Shown: positions 1-13,100 of the stretch, piece by piece | Position numbering within the stretch: the first letter of the stretch is position 1 | Layout: each line of letters begins with the position of its first letter | NCBI GenBank assembly: GCA_030549775.1 | Contig: CM060175.1 | Location: 5,394,564 to 5,458,563, forward strand | DNA length: 64,000 bases | Reading direction: 5' to 3' | Source of the DNA: Tamarix chinensis | Taxonomy: Eukaryota; Streptophyta; Magnoliopsida; Caryophyllales; Tamaricaceae | The notes under the pieces: model-generated | What the model saw: the letters and a program-made list of their open reading frames with translations, nothing else | The model's database searches: none | What the model was told of the DNA's origin: nothing | Made by a program: the position numbers and the translations under genes

Positions 1-1008
1 TCTAACCTACTACCCATGACTCACTTCTCTTCAATTTGATTTTCTGCTGCAGTCAGTTTTTTTTTTTTTAATTTTCTTTGGTAATTTTTCAACCTTTTTC
101 ATAATTATTCTTCCAATCTTGTTTAAATTGCTAATCATGAGCTGCAATGGAACCAAGAGCCATCAAACCCCAGCCCTGCTCCATCTCGTCATCTATGCTC
201 CTCTTTCCTGATCAGATTTTCATTTTTCATTTCAAACCGAAATTCATTTTGTAAAATAGATCTAAACTTTGAAATCACAGGTTGTCAGCTGGAGAACACG
301 TATTTATATCTGACTTGCTTGATCTAATTTTGTTTCACAAAGTTGCCATGAAAATGGAGAATCATGTGGTTTTTGTCTGGGAATAATGAGAACTCCATTT
401 TATCATTTCAAGCAGTCGTGGAGGCTGTTTTGCAGTATTTTTACTCATTTATTATTTTACTTGTTTTAACAAATTTAAAACAAAATTCGGCTCTGATGAG
501 CAGACTACTAATTATGACTAGAAAACAGAAAACTAATAATCTGCAGAAAATTAATAAGTTAGTAAAATGAAATATCAATGATGTTTCTCCTTATGAAAAT
601 TTCTTGGAAATTTATTTAAGAAGAATAATGCAAAGGCAATTCTATTGTTATTAATTATACATAATAAGAATGAATAATAAATATATCAACGTCCTTTTAT
701 ATCATGTCACACATTGAAACAGCTGATGCTATCAACTAGCTATACATCCGCTAAACGTTATTACAATGCGCTATTCCCTGATTAGGGTCATAATCCTTTA
801 TGGTGCACGATTGCAAGTAGAAGTACCCTATTCGACTAGTTCTCCAAGATACTTTAGTCCATTTCTAGCCGAACTCTGCCCTTTCTTTGACATGCGGCAA
901 GAAGTTTGAGTTCAATTCTAATTCGAACGGCTCAATTGTTCAAAACAATAACAGTCTGAAAGTTACTGGAATTATTAATTAACATAGGAAAGACAGAATG
1001 ACACATAC
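1..1008. other. Non-coding sequence beside the minus-strand exon
   Basis: This AT-rich stretch lies downstream, on the minus strand, of the first exon at 1009-1248, so it should be intron 1 and possibly later exons of that gene. The minus strand begins with a GTATGT donor at 1008. I looked for a second exon in both strands and found no convincing in-frame continuation with an acceptor. The short open frame at 364-570 (+) has no recognisable domain and I treat it as chance. Confidence 0.4.
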
Positions 1009-1248
1009 AGCGCTGACGCTATTGGTTTCCCAGCGGTCTCGTGGGTCTTCATTCAAATCAGGTTCGATGTCCGACAATCCGGCTGCTCTTAATTTGGTCG
1101 AGTTCCTGCCGTTGTTGCTCCCATTAGTGTTGAGTTTGACTAATAATGGACCAACTGTTTCACGCGTGGAAACCTTAATGCCATTTCCAAGTGGATTTGA
1201 ACTGAGCTTCGAAACTGAATCAGAGCAAAGCACTGTCAGACCCGCCAT
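1009..1248 (-). CDS. First coding exon of an unidentified plant protein
   Basis: The minus strand has an ATG at 1248-1246 in a strong plant start context (AAAAATGGCG). An open frame of exactly 80 codons follows and ends at a good splice donor (GCT|GTATGT at 1009/1008). The reading frame is balanced in composition, unlike the low-complexity frames elsewhere in the window. The first 55 or so residues are rich in Ser, Asn, Thr and Leu and poor in acidic residues, as in a plastid or mitochondrial targeting region. After that comes an acidic, motif-like segment (DIEPDLNEDPRDRWETN). I do not recognise the family with certainty. The exon could be the start of a small organelle-targeted protein whose remaining exons lie to the left, partly outside the window. 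Seen: start, donor, composition. Inferred: targeting. Confidence 0.6.
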
Positions 1249-1582
1249 TTTTCCCCCTCTTTTCGGTTCGACTAAGTATAATGGATAACAAGTTATGGCC
1301 CTACGAACCTACGATGCCGATATTGAAGGAGGTGCTGTCGTTTGCAAAATTGCGCCATTATTTCTCCTGGAGCTGATGGAACAATTTGTCTGTTTATAGG
1401 TAGAGGCAGAGAGCAGCTGACTGCCCCCGGCAGCTTATGCCTTATCTGCATGTGAGCCCTTCATATTTGATCTGTCAGCAATGACCATCCATTTCGGCAA
1501 AATTCGTTTGGGAAAACATTACCTCCGCATTATTCAACAGTATAGATATAATTTTATTATCTACAATCCATTTATAGTTTAT
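1249..1582. promoter_or_regulatory. 5' flank / probable promoter and leader of the minus-strand gene
   Basis: This is the unique, moderately GC-rich stretch immediately upstream (on the minus strand) of the start codon at 1248. It separates the gene from the first retrotransposon LTR at 1583. I see no unambiguous TATA box at a fixed distance. It is called a 5' flank from its position only. Confidence 0.35.
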
Positions 1583-1892
1583 TATTATAGTACCCCAAAA
1601 CTAAATGAAGTATTATAATAATTGATATGGCTATTTATATTAATATAGTATACCATCTTTTTGATAATTCCATCCTATAAACTTTACAATTAAGCGTATT
1701 GATCGTAGAATAAATTTTAAGACAAGTGATCAGCAAGGGAAGCTTCATAAATTTTCTAAAAATTTATTAAGAAATGTATGAGTGATGACAAAGCAAGTTA
1801 AAGTAACTCGTGTTGATTTTTGGGGTTAGCCAGTTAATTTGAAAGTACTCCAAGGTATCATCTGTGTAGTCATATCGATTCGGGAAATAACA
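1583..1892 (+). mobile_element. Left LTR of an old Ty3/Gypsy element (family G)
   Basis: This 310-bp stretch starts like TGTAATAGCCC (worn here to TATTATAGTACCCC) and ends AAATAACA. It is followed two bases later by a primer-binding site. The same sequence recurs in reverse orientation as 19953-20056 plus 27103-27309, which together are 311 bp. The equal lengths confirm both ends. Shared internal landmarks are the stretches around TAGTATACCATC and ACTTTACAATTAAGCGT. The copy is heavily mutated. The element's body follows to the right and is broken by later insertions; no right LTR in the same orientation was found. Confidence 0.8.
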
Positions 1893-1893
1893 A

Positions 1894-1905
1894 TGGTATC
1901 AAAGT
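1894..1905 (+). other. Primer-binding site (tRNA-Met-type)
   Basis: TGGTATCAAAGT sits directly after the LTR end. It matches the usual plant retrotransposon primer site complementary to the 3' end of initiator tRNA-Met (TGGTATCAGAGC) except at two positions. It fixes the orientation of element G as rightward. Confidence 0.75.
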
Positions 1906-2340
1906 AAAATCACGACTGCGTGCTGAACTTAGGTTTGCAATATAACTAATTGATCGTTTTAGGAAATCAGTCGGTTGGTTATCATAGAAATAAAAATGCA
2001 AGTCCTAAGATATACTAGTTAATCAGTTTGGAAAATCAATCAACTAGTAGCAATTAAGTTAACATTTTTACCCAAGGTTTAAGCCCTTTCAAAAATCAAA
2101 ACCATTTTCTTTTTTATTAATATAATTTTAAATATATTTTGGAAGATTTTAGGATGGGGTATTACAAACCTTGTTGTACAAACCATGTTATCCTATGAGG
2201 ATGACCGTAACTATGTCATTAGTGATTCGTCTGCATGTAAAATAACTTGAATGCTACCATTACCCAACCTGAGATACAAGCTTCTCAATTCAAACTTAAA
2301 GTAATCATGTTCCATATGCTCGAAATGATAGGGCAATTTA
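1906..2340 (+). mobile_element. Untranslated leader region of Gypsy element G
   Basis: This is the interval between primer site and gag. It holds degenerate copies of a motif related to CAGTCGATTGGTT (1940-2050), which recurs elsewhere in the window. The string GGGGTATTACA at 2157-2171 looks like the end of one of the TGTAAT...ATTACA elements, so part of this interval may be a small fragment of another repeat. No open frame. Confidence 0.45.
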
Positions 2341-2870
2341 TTAGTTAACCTATAGAGGACCCCCTATTCATTTTAATGCCTTTAGGAAGTTAGGGATACA
2401 TCCAAAATCTCAAGAACACTTGAAATAACCCTTTGATTAAAACTATTCTCCTACTCCCTAAGAAACCGTGCTAAAGATTTTCTCACTTCATGTCCTACAG
2501 GGTCAATCACATTTTGGGACTTCCTATTCCATAACTTTCTTATGCATTATTTACCACCCAACAAGAATGTCAAGTTGAGGAACAACATCACCTCATTCAT
2601 ATAGGAGGATTATGAGACCTTACATGATGCTTGGAAAAGATATAAGGAACTTTTTTGTAAATGTCTTAATCATGGAATGCTTAGATCTAGATGGAAATGT
2701 ACGATCAACGTCTTAATCCATAGACTAGGAACCTTGTGCATGTGGCAAAAATGGGTTCCCTACTCAACAAGACATATGAACAAGCATATGACATCATTAA
2801 GACAATAGCTCACAACAATAGATAATGGGGTAGTGCTAGAAGTGTTCATAAGGTGAAGACAGTGGGTGTT
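2341..2870 (+). pseudogene. gag remnant of Gypsy element G, part 1
   Basis: Conceptual translation with stops and frame slips gives the core of a plant Ty3/Gypsy gag (retrotransposon gag domain): a Trp-containing helix, a Phe-x2-Tyr-Pro-Pro-like segment, a Lys-Leu-Arg-Asn stretch, and the Ala-Trp-x-Arg-Tyr-Lys-Glu-Leu motif near 2610-2660. In-frame stops (for example TAG near 2602) show it cannot be expressed. It stops abruptly at 2870, where element B1 is inserted, and resumes at 6886. The family resembles the Tat/Athila-type gag more than the chromovirus type, by motif only. Confidence 0.75.
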
Positions 2871-5800
2871 ACAGTTGAATTTTTTTATTTAATTACAACA
2901 AACATGAGCACGGGGGTGCTATCGCTGTGATCAACACAAGCTTTGCCCCCGGCCAGTCTCATACCAACCACAAGACTAAAAAATAATTTTCACAAATCAT
3001 TAAAATAATTAAGACATGGAACTATAGAAATTTGAAATATTCATAATAAAAAGAAGTCAAAGTGAAAAATTAAAGCGTTAATACATAATTAAAAATAGAT
3101 TCAAGTCAAGCCCTCGAGGGAAAAAAGTGATACAATGGTAAAGTAAAACTAGAGAATGTAGAGAGTCTGGTTGGCACTCGCTCTTGGCCCCAAGCAAAGT
3201 TTAACAATCATCACACAGCCCTGTCCGACGCATCCAGTGCATCATAGGTATCGAACACGGTACCTCCTACCTACAAAAACTTAGAAGGGGCCTTTGCTCG
3301 TGGGAATGAGCAGCACCCATGAAACATGTGATCGTTACGTATTGAGTAAGGTAACCATATGGGTAAGGCCATACAAGATAATAGAAAAGTAAGGCATACA
3401 ATGCATGATTCAGGTTCATATCATCAATCTAGACTTAAACTAATATTTCTTTCTTACACATTTCTCATATTAATTCTGCATGAGTACGGGGACCCCACTA
3501 TTATAGCTGGTGGATCGGAAACACTCCATTGGGAAAAACACACCTAACCACTATTATAGCTGGTGGACCGGAATCACTCCACAAGGCAAAATATACCTAA
3601 CCACTATTATAGCGATGGATCAAAAAATTATCCTCGCTAGCCCAGACTCACATAGTACTCCACTGTAAGTAATTAGTATCTTTCCATGACTTATTACCAT
3701 GCAAAGTTTGGTTTAGCAAGCCTAGAATCCCCCACTATTACAGCTTGTGGACCGAAAACACTCCACAAGGCAAAATGCACTTGACTACTATTATAGCTGG
3801 TAGATGCAAAAAATATCCTCATAGGATCTGGCTTGATAATCTTTCACTTTAAATGTTTAGTATTTTGTTCGTATCTTATTCCACACACAATCCAGACTAG
3901 ACATCCATGACCCACTAGACTTCTCATGCTCACCCTTTTATTCTTAGTTCTCCCGAAACCCTATCCCATATCTCGAGACCTTTACACAACCTACGACCCC
4001 AAGACTTCCTCCCCATCTTTTCCCACTCACCATGAGAACCCAAAATTCTTCTGCACGTGGTTCTAGGCTCACTCCTGATAACCCTAGCTCGACTCCTCTT
4101 TACTCTCTATGGTTTCCCTACAAAACCCTAATCTAACCTATGTGGCGTCAATTCCCTTGATCCTACACAACCCACACTCTTCTTTGCTACCAAAACCATC
4201 ACTTCCCTCGAACCACACCCGACATCACAACCTCACTACCCAACTCCCACACGTGATCATAAAAACCCTAGTTCCCTCTCCTAAACCCTAATACTTCTCC
4301 TTTCTTTTATGTCACCCCCTCAACACCCAAACACTTCTTCTCACTTGGCTCATCTTTCCTTCATATGACACCCCTTTCATTCTTTGTTCCCCATTCTAAC
4401 CATTTCCATTAGTTTTCCCTTCCTTGCATGCTTCTCTCACTTAGGGTTTCCTCCCAAAACCTTAGTCAAGTCCCCCATGCATCCTTACACCAACCCACGT
4501 ACTATTTTTCACATATGAACTCCAATCACCCTAATAATTCTTCCATTACCTTACTTAACCCTCAAGTTAACTTTTTCCACATAAAGTTCATCCCCATGCA
4601 AAGGCTAACCATCCTATGCAACCCTACACTCCCCAAGCATCTTTTGGTCCATTCCCTTAACTTGTTCCCATTATTCATCCTTTTGCCCACCCATAGGTCA
4701 TAAGATATTTAGGCCATCCTTACCATCCTTTAGTCAACTCACTTTCCTCACTCTTTTTCATTTCTATCACAACCACATCACACTATTTAAGGCTTGCTAT
4801 CATGCTTGTCATGAAGAGTAATATTATATAAGCACATTCCAGGTACAAGTGATAATACCATATTACACATGTCATAAAATACATGCAACTTACCTTAGCT
4901 CCATGCTTAGCAAGTTGCACTACAAGAACATAACCCATAACATATAAGGTACACACAAATAATCAACACACATAACACATATTACACACACATTAGGCTT
5001 TAACCATATTCTTACCTAAAATGACACTGGGCTTGAAGCACGCTCCTACGCCTCCTTAGGGTTTGGACTTGGTTCACTTATAAAAGGAAAAATACTAGGG
5101 TTAACTTCCCTCTCATTAACATTTTCATTATTTCCTACTTGCCTTTATTATAACCTAGTATTAGGGATAATAATAGTAGTAGATTTAGTAGTAAAAATAA
5201 TGATATTACCCTTAAAATTGTTAATCATGCTATTATTAGATAAAATAGGGTTAGGTAGTTATATTTGTCAATGACAAGATATTATTAACAATATTAGCAA
5301 TAATAATGATGATGATGATCATAATAATAATAATAATAATAATAGTAGTAGTAGTAATAGTAATAATAAAAATAATAATAATGATAATGATAATAAGAAG
5401 GTTAGAATAATAATTACACTAAATAAATTATACTTAAGGGCTGGGAAGGGATAGCGCACAATGGAGAGAGAGTGGTAGCTGGGTGGCAGCGGCGGCTACG
5501 ACGACAACAGTGGTGGTGGTGGAAGTGGTGGTTTGGAGAATGTGGTCTTTTAAGTCTAGAAGAGAGAGAGTGAAATGGCAGTTGTGGTGGTGGTGGACTC
5601 TTAGGGCTGAGAGGGTTGGAGTGGTAGTGGTGGCACAACAAGGGTGGCGGTGTAGGTGGTGGTGGTTGTGGTGGTTAAGGGTGGTGGAGAAGTAAGGAGG
5701 AGGAAGGAGAGGGAGAAAGTAAGAAAGAAGGAAAGGGGAAGGTAGAGGAGGTCCTACTAGGTTGATTGGGTGGTAAGGGAGGTGGTGATTGAGGTGGAGG

Positions 5801-6885
5801 AGGCGGCACATGGCTACAAGAGGGGCAATGATGGGTGCAAAAGGGCAGGTCGAGCAGCCTACTTTAGATGGTTGGAGTAGCTTGGTTTAGTGGAGGGTAA
5901 TGCAGGGAAGGGTTTGGGTGGTGTTTTGGGCAACCGTGTTGTGCAACAGCGGCATCTAAAGTGGTGGCGGCGAAAATGCACCGAAGTTTTTGGGCAAGGT
6001 AAAGAAGGCCAAATGGGATTGGTAGGGGGTATTTATAAGCCAATGGAGGGAGGATAAGACAAAGGGGAAAGAGTACAAAGGGTAGGTGAGGCGGGGCTCA
6101 CTGGCCGGTAATGGTAAGCCTGTACGAGCCTGTAAAATTGCAGGGTGCAGTCGACAGGGGGAGGAAAAGGAAAGAGGAACGGGCATGCGGGGAAGGAGTT
6201 ACAGGGTAGGTTAGGGATGGAAAGGGAAAGGAAAAAGGATGGGGGAGAGAGGGAAAAGGTGTAGGCTGGCGATACAGTAGTAGAGGGGAGGATAGTAGTA
6301 GAGTTGCAGGCTGACTTGCAATGTGAGGATGGGGAGAAGGGAGGAGGGAGAAGAAAGGGTTGGGCCAGCTGGTCTGGGGGAAAAGAAAAGAAAAAAAAGA
6401 GGGAGAGAATCGGGTGGGTGAGGGAGGAAGGAAAAAAAAGAAACGGGCTGGGCCGCATGGGGAGAGAAGGGAGGAGGAGAGAGTTGGTCCGCGTGGGAGG
6501 AGAAGGCCCAATCCAGGGAGAGGAGAAAAAGGAAAAGAAAAAGGAGAAAAAGAAGGAAGGAAAAGGAAAAGGGGAAAAAAAGGAAAAGGAAAAATAGGTT
6601 GGTTAGGGAGTTTAGGATATTTTGGTATTTTTGAATATTTAAAAATTAGAAAAATAATAATTAAATCCCTTTTTATATTAATTTAGGATATTTTGGGTAA
6701 TTTTTCCTAAATTCTATTTTTAACTAGCAAAATGCTCTAATCTTCCCTGATTAAATTCTTTATTATTTTCCTCTTTTTTGTCTTAAATACTCCCCTTATT
6801 TTAATAAAATAATATATTTAATTAATTTTCCTAATAAATCCCTATTTTACCATAATTTTCTAAATTAGAATTTTAGGATATTACA
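2871..6885 (-). mobile_element. B1: B-family solo LTR inserted in gag
   Basis: This is a minus-strand copy of about 4.0 kb. Reading right to left it starts TGTAATATCCTAAAATT (6885) and ends ...TTCAACTGT at 2871, about 20 bp short of the full 3' end seen in B2 and B3. The flanks GTGTT (2866-2870) and ATGTT (6886-6890) are a one-mismatch 5-bp duplication. The interrupted gag reads on across the junction. Internal landmarks in element order are a purine-strand tract of GGAAAAG repeats (6360-6600), GGT/CCA-rich DNA (5480-5800), an AAT microsatellite (about 5315-5400), the CACTTTAAA box (3841-3853), tandem CTATTATAGC-type units (3490-3810), and the shared 3' end. It contains no gene; the Pro/His- and Lys/Gly-rich open frames are composition artefacts. 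Confidence 0.8.
5260..5400. repeat. AAT/GAT/AGT microsatellite in B1
   Basis: A run of imperfect three-base units (GAT, AAT, AGT) lies inside the B-family LTR. Homologous tracts occur at the matching place in B2 (24500-24561) and B3 (39985-40040), so the microsatellite belongs to the family and is not a local event. Confidence 0.85.
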
Positions 6886-7289
6886 ATGTTCTTGAAGAAG
6901 ATGTTATAACATCTCTTAGAATTGAAGTATCATCCATGGCTAAAGTGTTGGAAAACCTCTCTCATACTAACTCATAGGTTTCTTGGCTAAAGAAGGAATA
7001 TTGCATTACATCATAGGTAGCAACTATTTCCTCTATTTATTGTAGAGCCGGTCATTTATTCAAACAATGCCCTACCAACCCATTATCTATGAACTACATC
7101 AATACCCAATAGAGGGGCCCACAACAGTATAGGAACAATCATAATCATAATAGGTAGGAACACCCTAACTTCTCATCATTAAACAAGAAAAATATTCAAA
7201 ACCCTACCCCTCAATTCAACAACACTAATACTCAAAATCACATCTACCATATGCCAACTCCCAACCTCAACAAGGTGACAAATCAAAAA
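6886..7289 (+). pseudogene. gag remnant of Gypsy element G, part 2 (zinc knuckle)
   Basis: This is the continuation of the gag from 2870. It has a hydrophobic/acidic linker, then a CCHC zinc-knuckle remnant at about 7032-7080, where Cys, Gly-His and the final Cys are kept and the first Cys appears changed to Ser. An Asn-rich tail follows. Stops interrupt it. It is cut off at 7289 by element C1 and resumes at 14405. Confidence 0.7.
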
Positions 7290-10121
7290 TGTAACACTCC
7301 CATTTTTTACTACCAAAAAATTTTGTTAAATACATGTTGTGGAAGCATAATATACTTTGAAAAATGGAGTGTTACTATTATGCCTAACATAGGCTAGACG
7401 TCCACCGCCTACCTCATATCATATATAAGGCTAAACCGGCAAAAATACTAAAATGGTAGAGTGCGCGATGATAATTTAATTGAAACCAAATTCCAAAATG
7501 TTTACAATCATGACCCTAACGGGTTATGTTCATTAATTACAAGTACACATTAAAGTACAAAATTTTGAAACATAAATTGGGACATGAGGCCCAAAATAAA
7601 TACCATGGTTTTCCGCTGACCCCATCAAGACCTTTCGGATGTCCTCACTTATAATCCCATCCCAACGAAGGTAGGCCCTTTTCCCAATAATCCCCGAAAA
7701 CCTGCACAAGGTCTTCTGCTCACAGAAATAAGAAGGTGATCGACCAAACAAGCACATCAATACGATATGTGCTGAGTAAGCTAAGTTGTTCCCTTAATGT
7801 ATACGTGAATACCAATTTGTCATACACAATGTAGATTACTGTAAACATTATGATAAGGGCATATATGTGCATAAGGATAAAAGTACAAGAAGTCACATTA
7901 TCATGCATAATTCCAACAAGTAGGATACTTCATGCAGAGGCTCACCATATTTCCACATAAGCATGTACACACTTAACGTCAGGGAGAATCAAACAACCTC
8001 TAGGGATGATCCCAATTAACCAAATCCTCAAGTTATACCATTAGTTCATTTAAGAAAGAGATAAATGAGTCAACCCATCAATATTCCACTTCATAAACAA
8101 GTAGTCAAGTCAACCATTAACCAATTTTAATAACCAACTCTACTCACTTTTGACCAATCATACCATTACTTTCGTTCTTATCAAATATTAGCCATTCTCT
8201 TAATCATCATTTATATATGATCAATTTCTTACTTAACAACCATTTTTTATTATCATCAAGCGATGGACTATGCTCCACCCTATAGTCTCACATACCATGG
8301 AAGCCTATCTAAAAGGACATAAAGTCCAGACCGAAGCCAATTACCATAATGGACATAAGTCTAGGTTAAAGCTAATCGCTACAATAGACATAAGTCATGG
8401 CCGAAGCCAACCACCTAGGTAACAAGACCCTTTAGTATTGATACCCCTTAGTACATCATCAATGTCTATACTGGTAAGGCACTGAGACCTCTCAGGATCC
8501 CACCTAAAGGAAAAGCTCAAAGACACCAAAAACACCTAAAGCTAGACTAACTCCCAATAGCTAATCGAGGATCGGGTAATCCAAACCCATACTCAACTCG
8601 ACTTCGTTTTACTTTAAGTGATTAGTATTTTATTCATAAGGATTGGTAATCATACAAAGCTCATACAAGCAAACAAGGTAACCTCCATACTAAGCTATAT
8701 TGATCCTTTTTATTTCCATTTTCCCCAACATGTAGATGTACCATTTATCTTTGGCTAATGAGTTTCATATCTATCATAGGGTTTAATCCAAGACCTTACT
8801 AATTTCCATTACTCTTATTCCCATTTTATCACTAATTACAAGTGAGTTACACATTTAGCCTTTACATTGCTTATAATGCATGCCATAACTTATGATCCAT
8901 TTTAATCTCTTAATTAGGCTACTAATCCATCTTAAAATTTGTATTTCATCCCATTAATAATCATGATGTAGTCCCAAATATAACCCCTAAACATAAATGA
9001 ACCACAAAGCAACAATTCATGCAAACCAGTCAATTAGTCTGGCCCAACCAGTCAATCGGTTTGAGTTAACCTATCAATCGGTTCAACTCAACTAGACCAT
9101 GTTTCCTTCAAATTAGTCAATTGGTTTGGGCATACCAATCAATTGTTATTTGACCAGTCGATTGGTTTTGCCAATCCAATCGATGGGTTTAAGCAAATAG
9201 CAAAACTATGGTCTCTACAAGTAAACCAATCGATGGGTTGGGTCAACCAGTCAACTGTTCTAGGAACCAGTCGATTGTTTTAGCCTAACATAGCACAAAT
9301 TCACAAAGTCCATGCAAATTCTTGCATAAAAATCATTTTTACTCACCATAAAACATGTATCAACACCAATTAACGTATTTCTAACCAAATTATCATGTAT
9401 TTCTTACCGTAACATCATCATAGCCCATTTCCTCCATTTTCATGCTCTTTTCTCAACTTATGTCATTTAAACATATAAATCATGTATACAACTACATTTA
9501 TTCATACCAAAATGTATAATCTAACAATAGGCATCACTTTTCATACAATAACACATGCTGACATTTTAGGTGTAAGAATTACTCACTTGATGCATGTTAA
9601 ATCCCCTCAAAACTAGGATTTTCAAATATGTGAAAACTTCAACCCTCAAAACCTTAAAAACCAAAAATATTAACTTAGGTTTCATACCAAAACTTCATGA
9701 AATTCGAGCAAGAAAACAGAAAGGAAAAGAGCATACCATTAGGACAAAATATGCAAAAACTCAATTGGACCACTCAATCTTTTCCAAAGATCTAACTCTA
9801 CCTTGCTTAAAAAGTAAAATAAGATAGAGCTAGAGGTAGGATCAGGAGAGTGTGCAAAACAATTTGGAAAGTGCTCAAAGTGTGGAAGAAAAGAAGGGAA
9901 TGTATAACTCGGATAATTTTGGTGGCTGAAAGAAAGTGTAATACATGGAGGATTGGGGTTATTTATAGCCAACCAATTGAAGGGAAACAAAGAGGATTCA
10001 GAAGGCACTCGAAACCCTAATTGTGACCATTTGAATTTGATCAGAATGAACGAATTTGCTTGGGATATACCAACTTAGTCTCCCAAGCTCAATTTGTAAC
10101 TCTAGGGAATTTAGGTTAAAT

Positions 10122-13100
10122 TGTAATACCCCAAAAATTTACTTAAGCTAATCCCGCATCATTAGCACCTAATTTCATTCTAATCCTAATAAATCCTATA
10201 TTAGCCTTAACCTATCCTTAATCCTGAAATATTAACCGATTCCAAAAACCTTAACTTTGATAAATTGTAATTCATAAACCGAAATCAAATCCTCTAAATT
10301 TTTTGCTAATCCTAATTACCCTTAAATAATCTAAAATCATCCTAAACTAATCCCCTCAACCCTTTCTCTTTTCCTTTTCTTTTCTTTTCTTTTCCTTTTT
10401 CCTTTTCTTTTCTTTTCTTTTCTTTCCTTCTTATCCTTCTCCTGCCAACTCCTTTGCTGCAACTCTTGCACCCCCACTTGCACTATCCACTTGCACCACC
10501 ACCCATCACCTTTTTGCACCATTATCCATCACCCATCACCTTTCCCCTTCTTCTCCTTCTCCCATCCCTACAAACCTGCACCTCCCTCGTCGCACACCCC
10601 ATCTCCCTGAATCCCTCTTATTCTTTCCACCTTTATGCAATACTTTCATCAACCATCACCACCTCACCCTATCGCCATTACCTTGCCCTAGACATCCTCT
10701 ATAACCATCACCTCCATCACCAAATTATAGCTGCAACATCACCGATCTCCCCATCACGCACCACCCCTGTTCTTTTTCTTCCTTCCCCGAGTCACCACAC
10801 AAGCACACATGAACATATATATATATACTCACACTCTCCCTACTTCTATTTGGTTTTGCGTTACTTTGTTGATATTTTGTGCCAAAGAGCCATTACTGAG
10901 CTCTATCACCCTTCTTTTTCCCTTCTTCTCCCTTTCTTCTTCTTCTTCCCCTTCCTTTCCCTATTTTAGCTTTCGCACCACCATCTTCCCCCACCATTCA
11001 CCACGGCCTCCACTCACAACCCTTTAGCTGAAGGACCGACCACCAAGGTCTCCCTAACCTTCCCCCTCGCCATAGCTGGCCATCGTTGTTGACCACCGCC
11101 TACCGCCACCTCTTTTCCCTCCTTCTTCCTCTCATGTGTTGCAGCATTATAGAGTGCACGGTTGGTGCACCACCTACTGCACAATCGTGCAACGCTTAAA
11201 TCCCTTACTGCACAATCGTACAATCCCTGCACCATCTAACCGTGTAAAAATTTTCCTCTCGACCTGATTCTACACAATCATGCAATTTCGCACCGCCTAG
11301 CTATGTATTTTATTTTCTCCCAACCAGAAGCTACCATCCCTATTTTTACCTCCAAACCTCAACCAAACACTACCAAAATTCTACCATAGCTCCACCACAC
11401 ATTCCTCTAAACATCCACACATCTCAAGCTCTCATTTGAGTTCAGTTATACCTACTTATACCCTCTTTACCTTAATTTTTCCTTCGGTTTAACTCTTCGA
11501 GCTTAATTATAATTTTATTATTTTTTGTAGGTGGTTTTCCAATAGCTTTAGAGGAGGAAGTTTAGGATTTTGTGTGCTTAGAGCTCGGTGTCCTTGTTGG
11601 TAAGGATACTATTCGATGCTTAGGACTTTTGATGATAATTGCTTGTTCGAATAAATGTGTTTTTTGTGATATTACTACTATAATATGTAATATATGTTGA
11701 TATTGATAATTTGTGATGTTATACATATTATGTTAAAAGAATATAAGAGTTGTAAGAGATACCATTATGTTATGATTGTGACAATGATATCATATTTGTG
11801 AGAATGCATCTTATAGCATGAAATATGGGTTGAGTATTGTTAATATCATACTTGTGGAAATATATCTATGGTTGAATGATGATAATATCATACTTGTGGA
11901 AGTATATTAATGGTATAAAATTTGGTTTGAATGATGAGAATGTACTATTTGTGAAGATTATAACTTAAGGTATAAAATATGGGTTGAATGATGATAATGT
12001 CATAATTGTGAAATTATGTCTTATGGTATGAATATGGATTGAATGAGTTGTGGAAAATGGCTTTAAGGTCTCTCATGAGATATGATGACTAATGAGGACT
12101 TGGAAAAATAATATGTATGGAAGGTATAAGCTTTTATAAAATAAAGGTGCTGATTGTGCTAAAAGGGGTAACTTGGTCGTTATGGGATATTAAGGAAGTT
12201 TGATAATTTATGTGTTAGGAGGCTTAAATTATAAAAATAATAACTTGAGTAATTTATGGGAATATTATCATTATTTTGGGGTTCATAAATATTTAATCGT
12301 AAATTTGGGACAAGTCATCTTGAAATGTTAATATTGTTATTCCACCTTCATGGATTAGAGAATAACTATTGGGAATTAGAAATGATGAATATTTCATATG
12401 AAGTGTTATGAAAATTTTATAGGATTTAGACTCAGATACTTTAGTGTTTAATATATATGCCTTGGGATGAGATTACTAAATCAAACTCATGGAAATTAGG
12501 TTGTGCTTTTTGGGTATGATGCTAATGATGGGATTTGGGAGATATCATAATACAATGTGAGTGGAACAACCAATATGGGAGAATGAACACTAAAAGAGGT
12601 GTAATTAGATTTTGATAGGACTTAAGGGTTTGGACCTATATTACATGCATATCTATTTGACTATGTTCTATGCTTGAGAATCAACCATGAAATAAGATAC
12701 TAATCACTTAAAGTGAAAGAGCACGTGAGTGGAGCCATGGTGATTATTTTCCCTAAATCTATATATATGTATTCCTATTCCATCGAATAGAATAGTGGCT
12801 AAAAAGATTAGCGGCTCGGGTGTGTTGTCCCCGAGAAGTTTCAAACTGTTCCACCAGTTGATAATAGTGGGGTACCTGCTTTATAGAAAATATACTAATG
12901 ATTTAAAGTGGAAAAATGCATGATTCAGGACCATGGTGATTTATTTCCATTCCACCGAGTAGTATAGTGGCTAGGGAGCATTCTACCCCAAGGAGATGAT
13001 TTATTCTCATTCCACTGGTTAGAATAGTGGCTTGGGAGTATTATGCCCAAAAAGATGTTATCACCTCCATTCCACCGAAAAGAATAGTGACTTGAGTGTG

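Noticed and set aside
2155..2175. GGGGTATTACA as the end of another complete LTR
   Set aside because: No matching start, duplication or family body could be found to its left, so it is mentioned only as a possible fragment.
5414..6686. His/Pro-rich and Lys/Gly-rich open frames on both strands
   Set aside because: They lie in the CCA/GGT- and GGAAAAG-rich part of the B1 LTR. The homologous places in B2 and B3 do not keep the frames.
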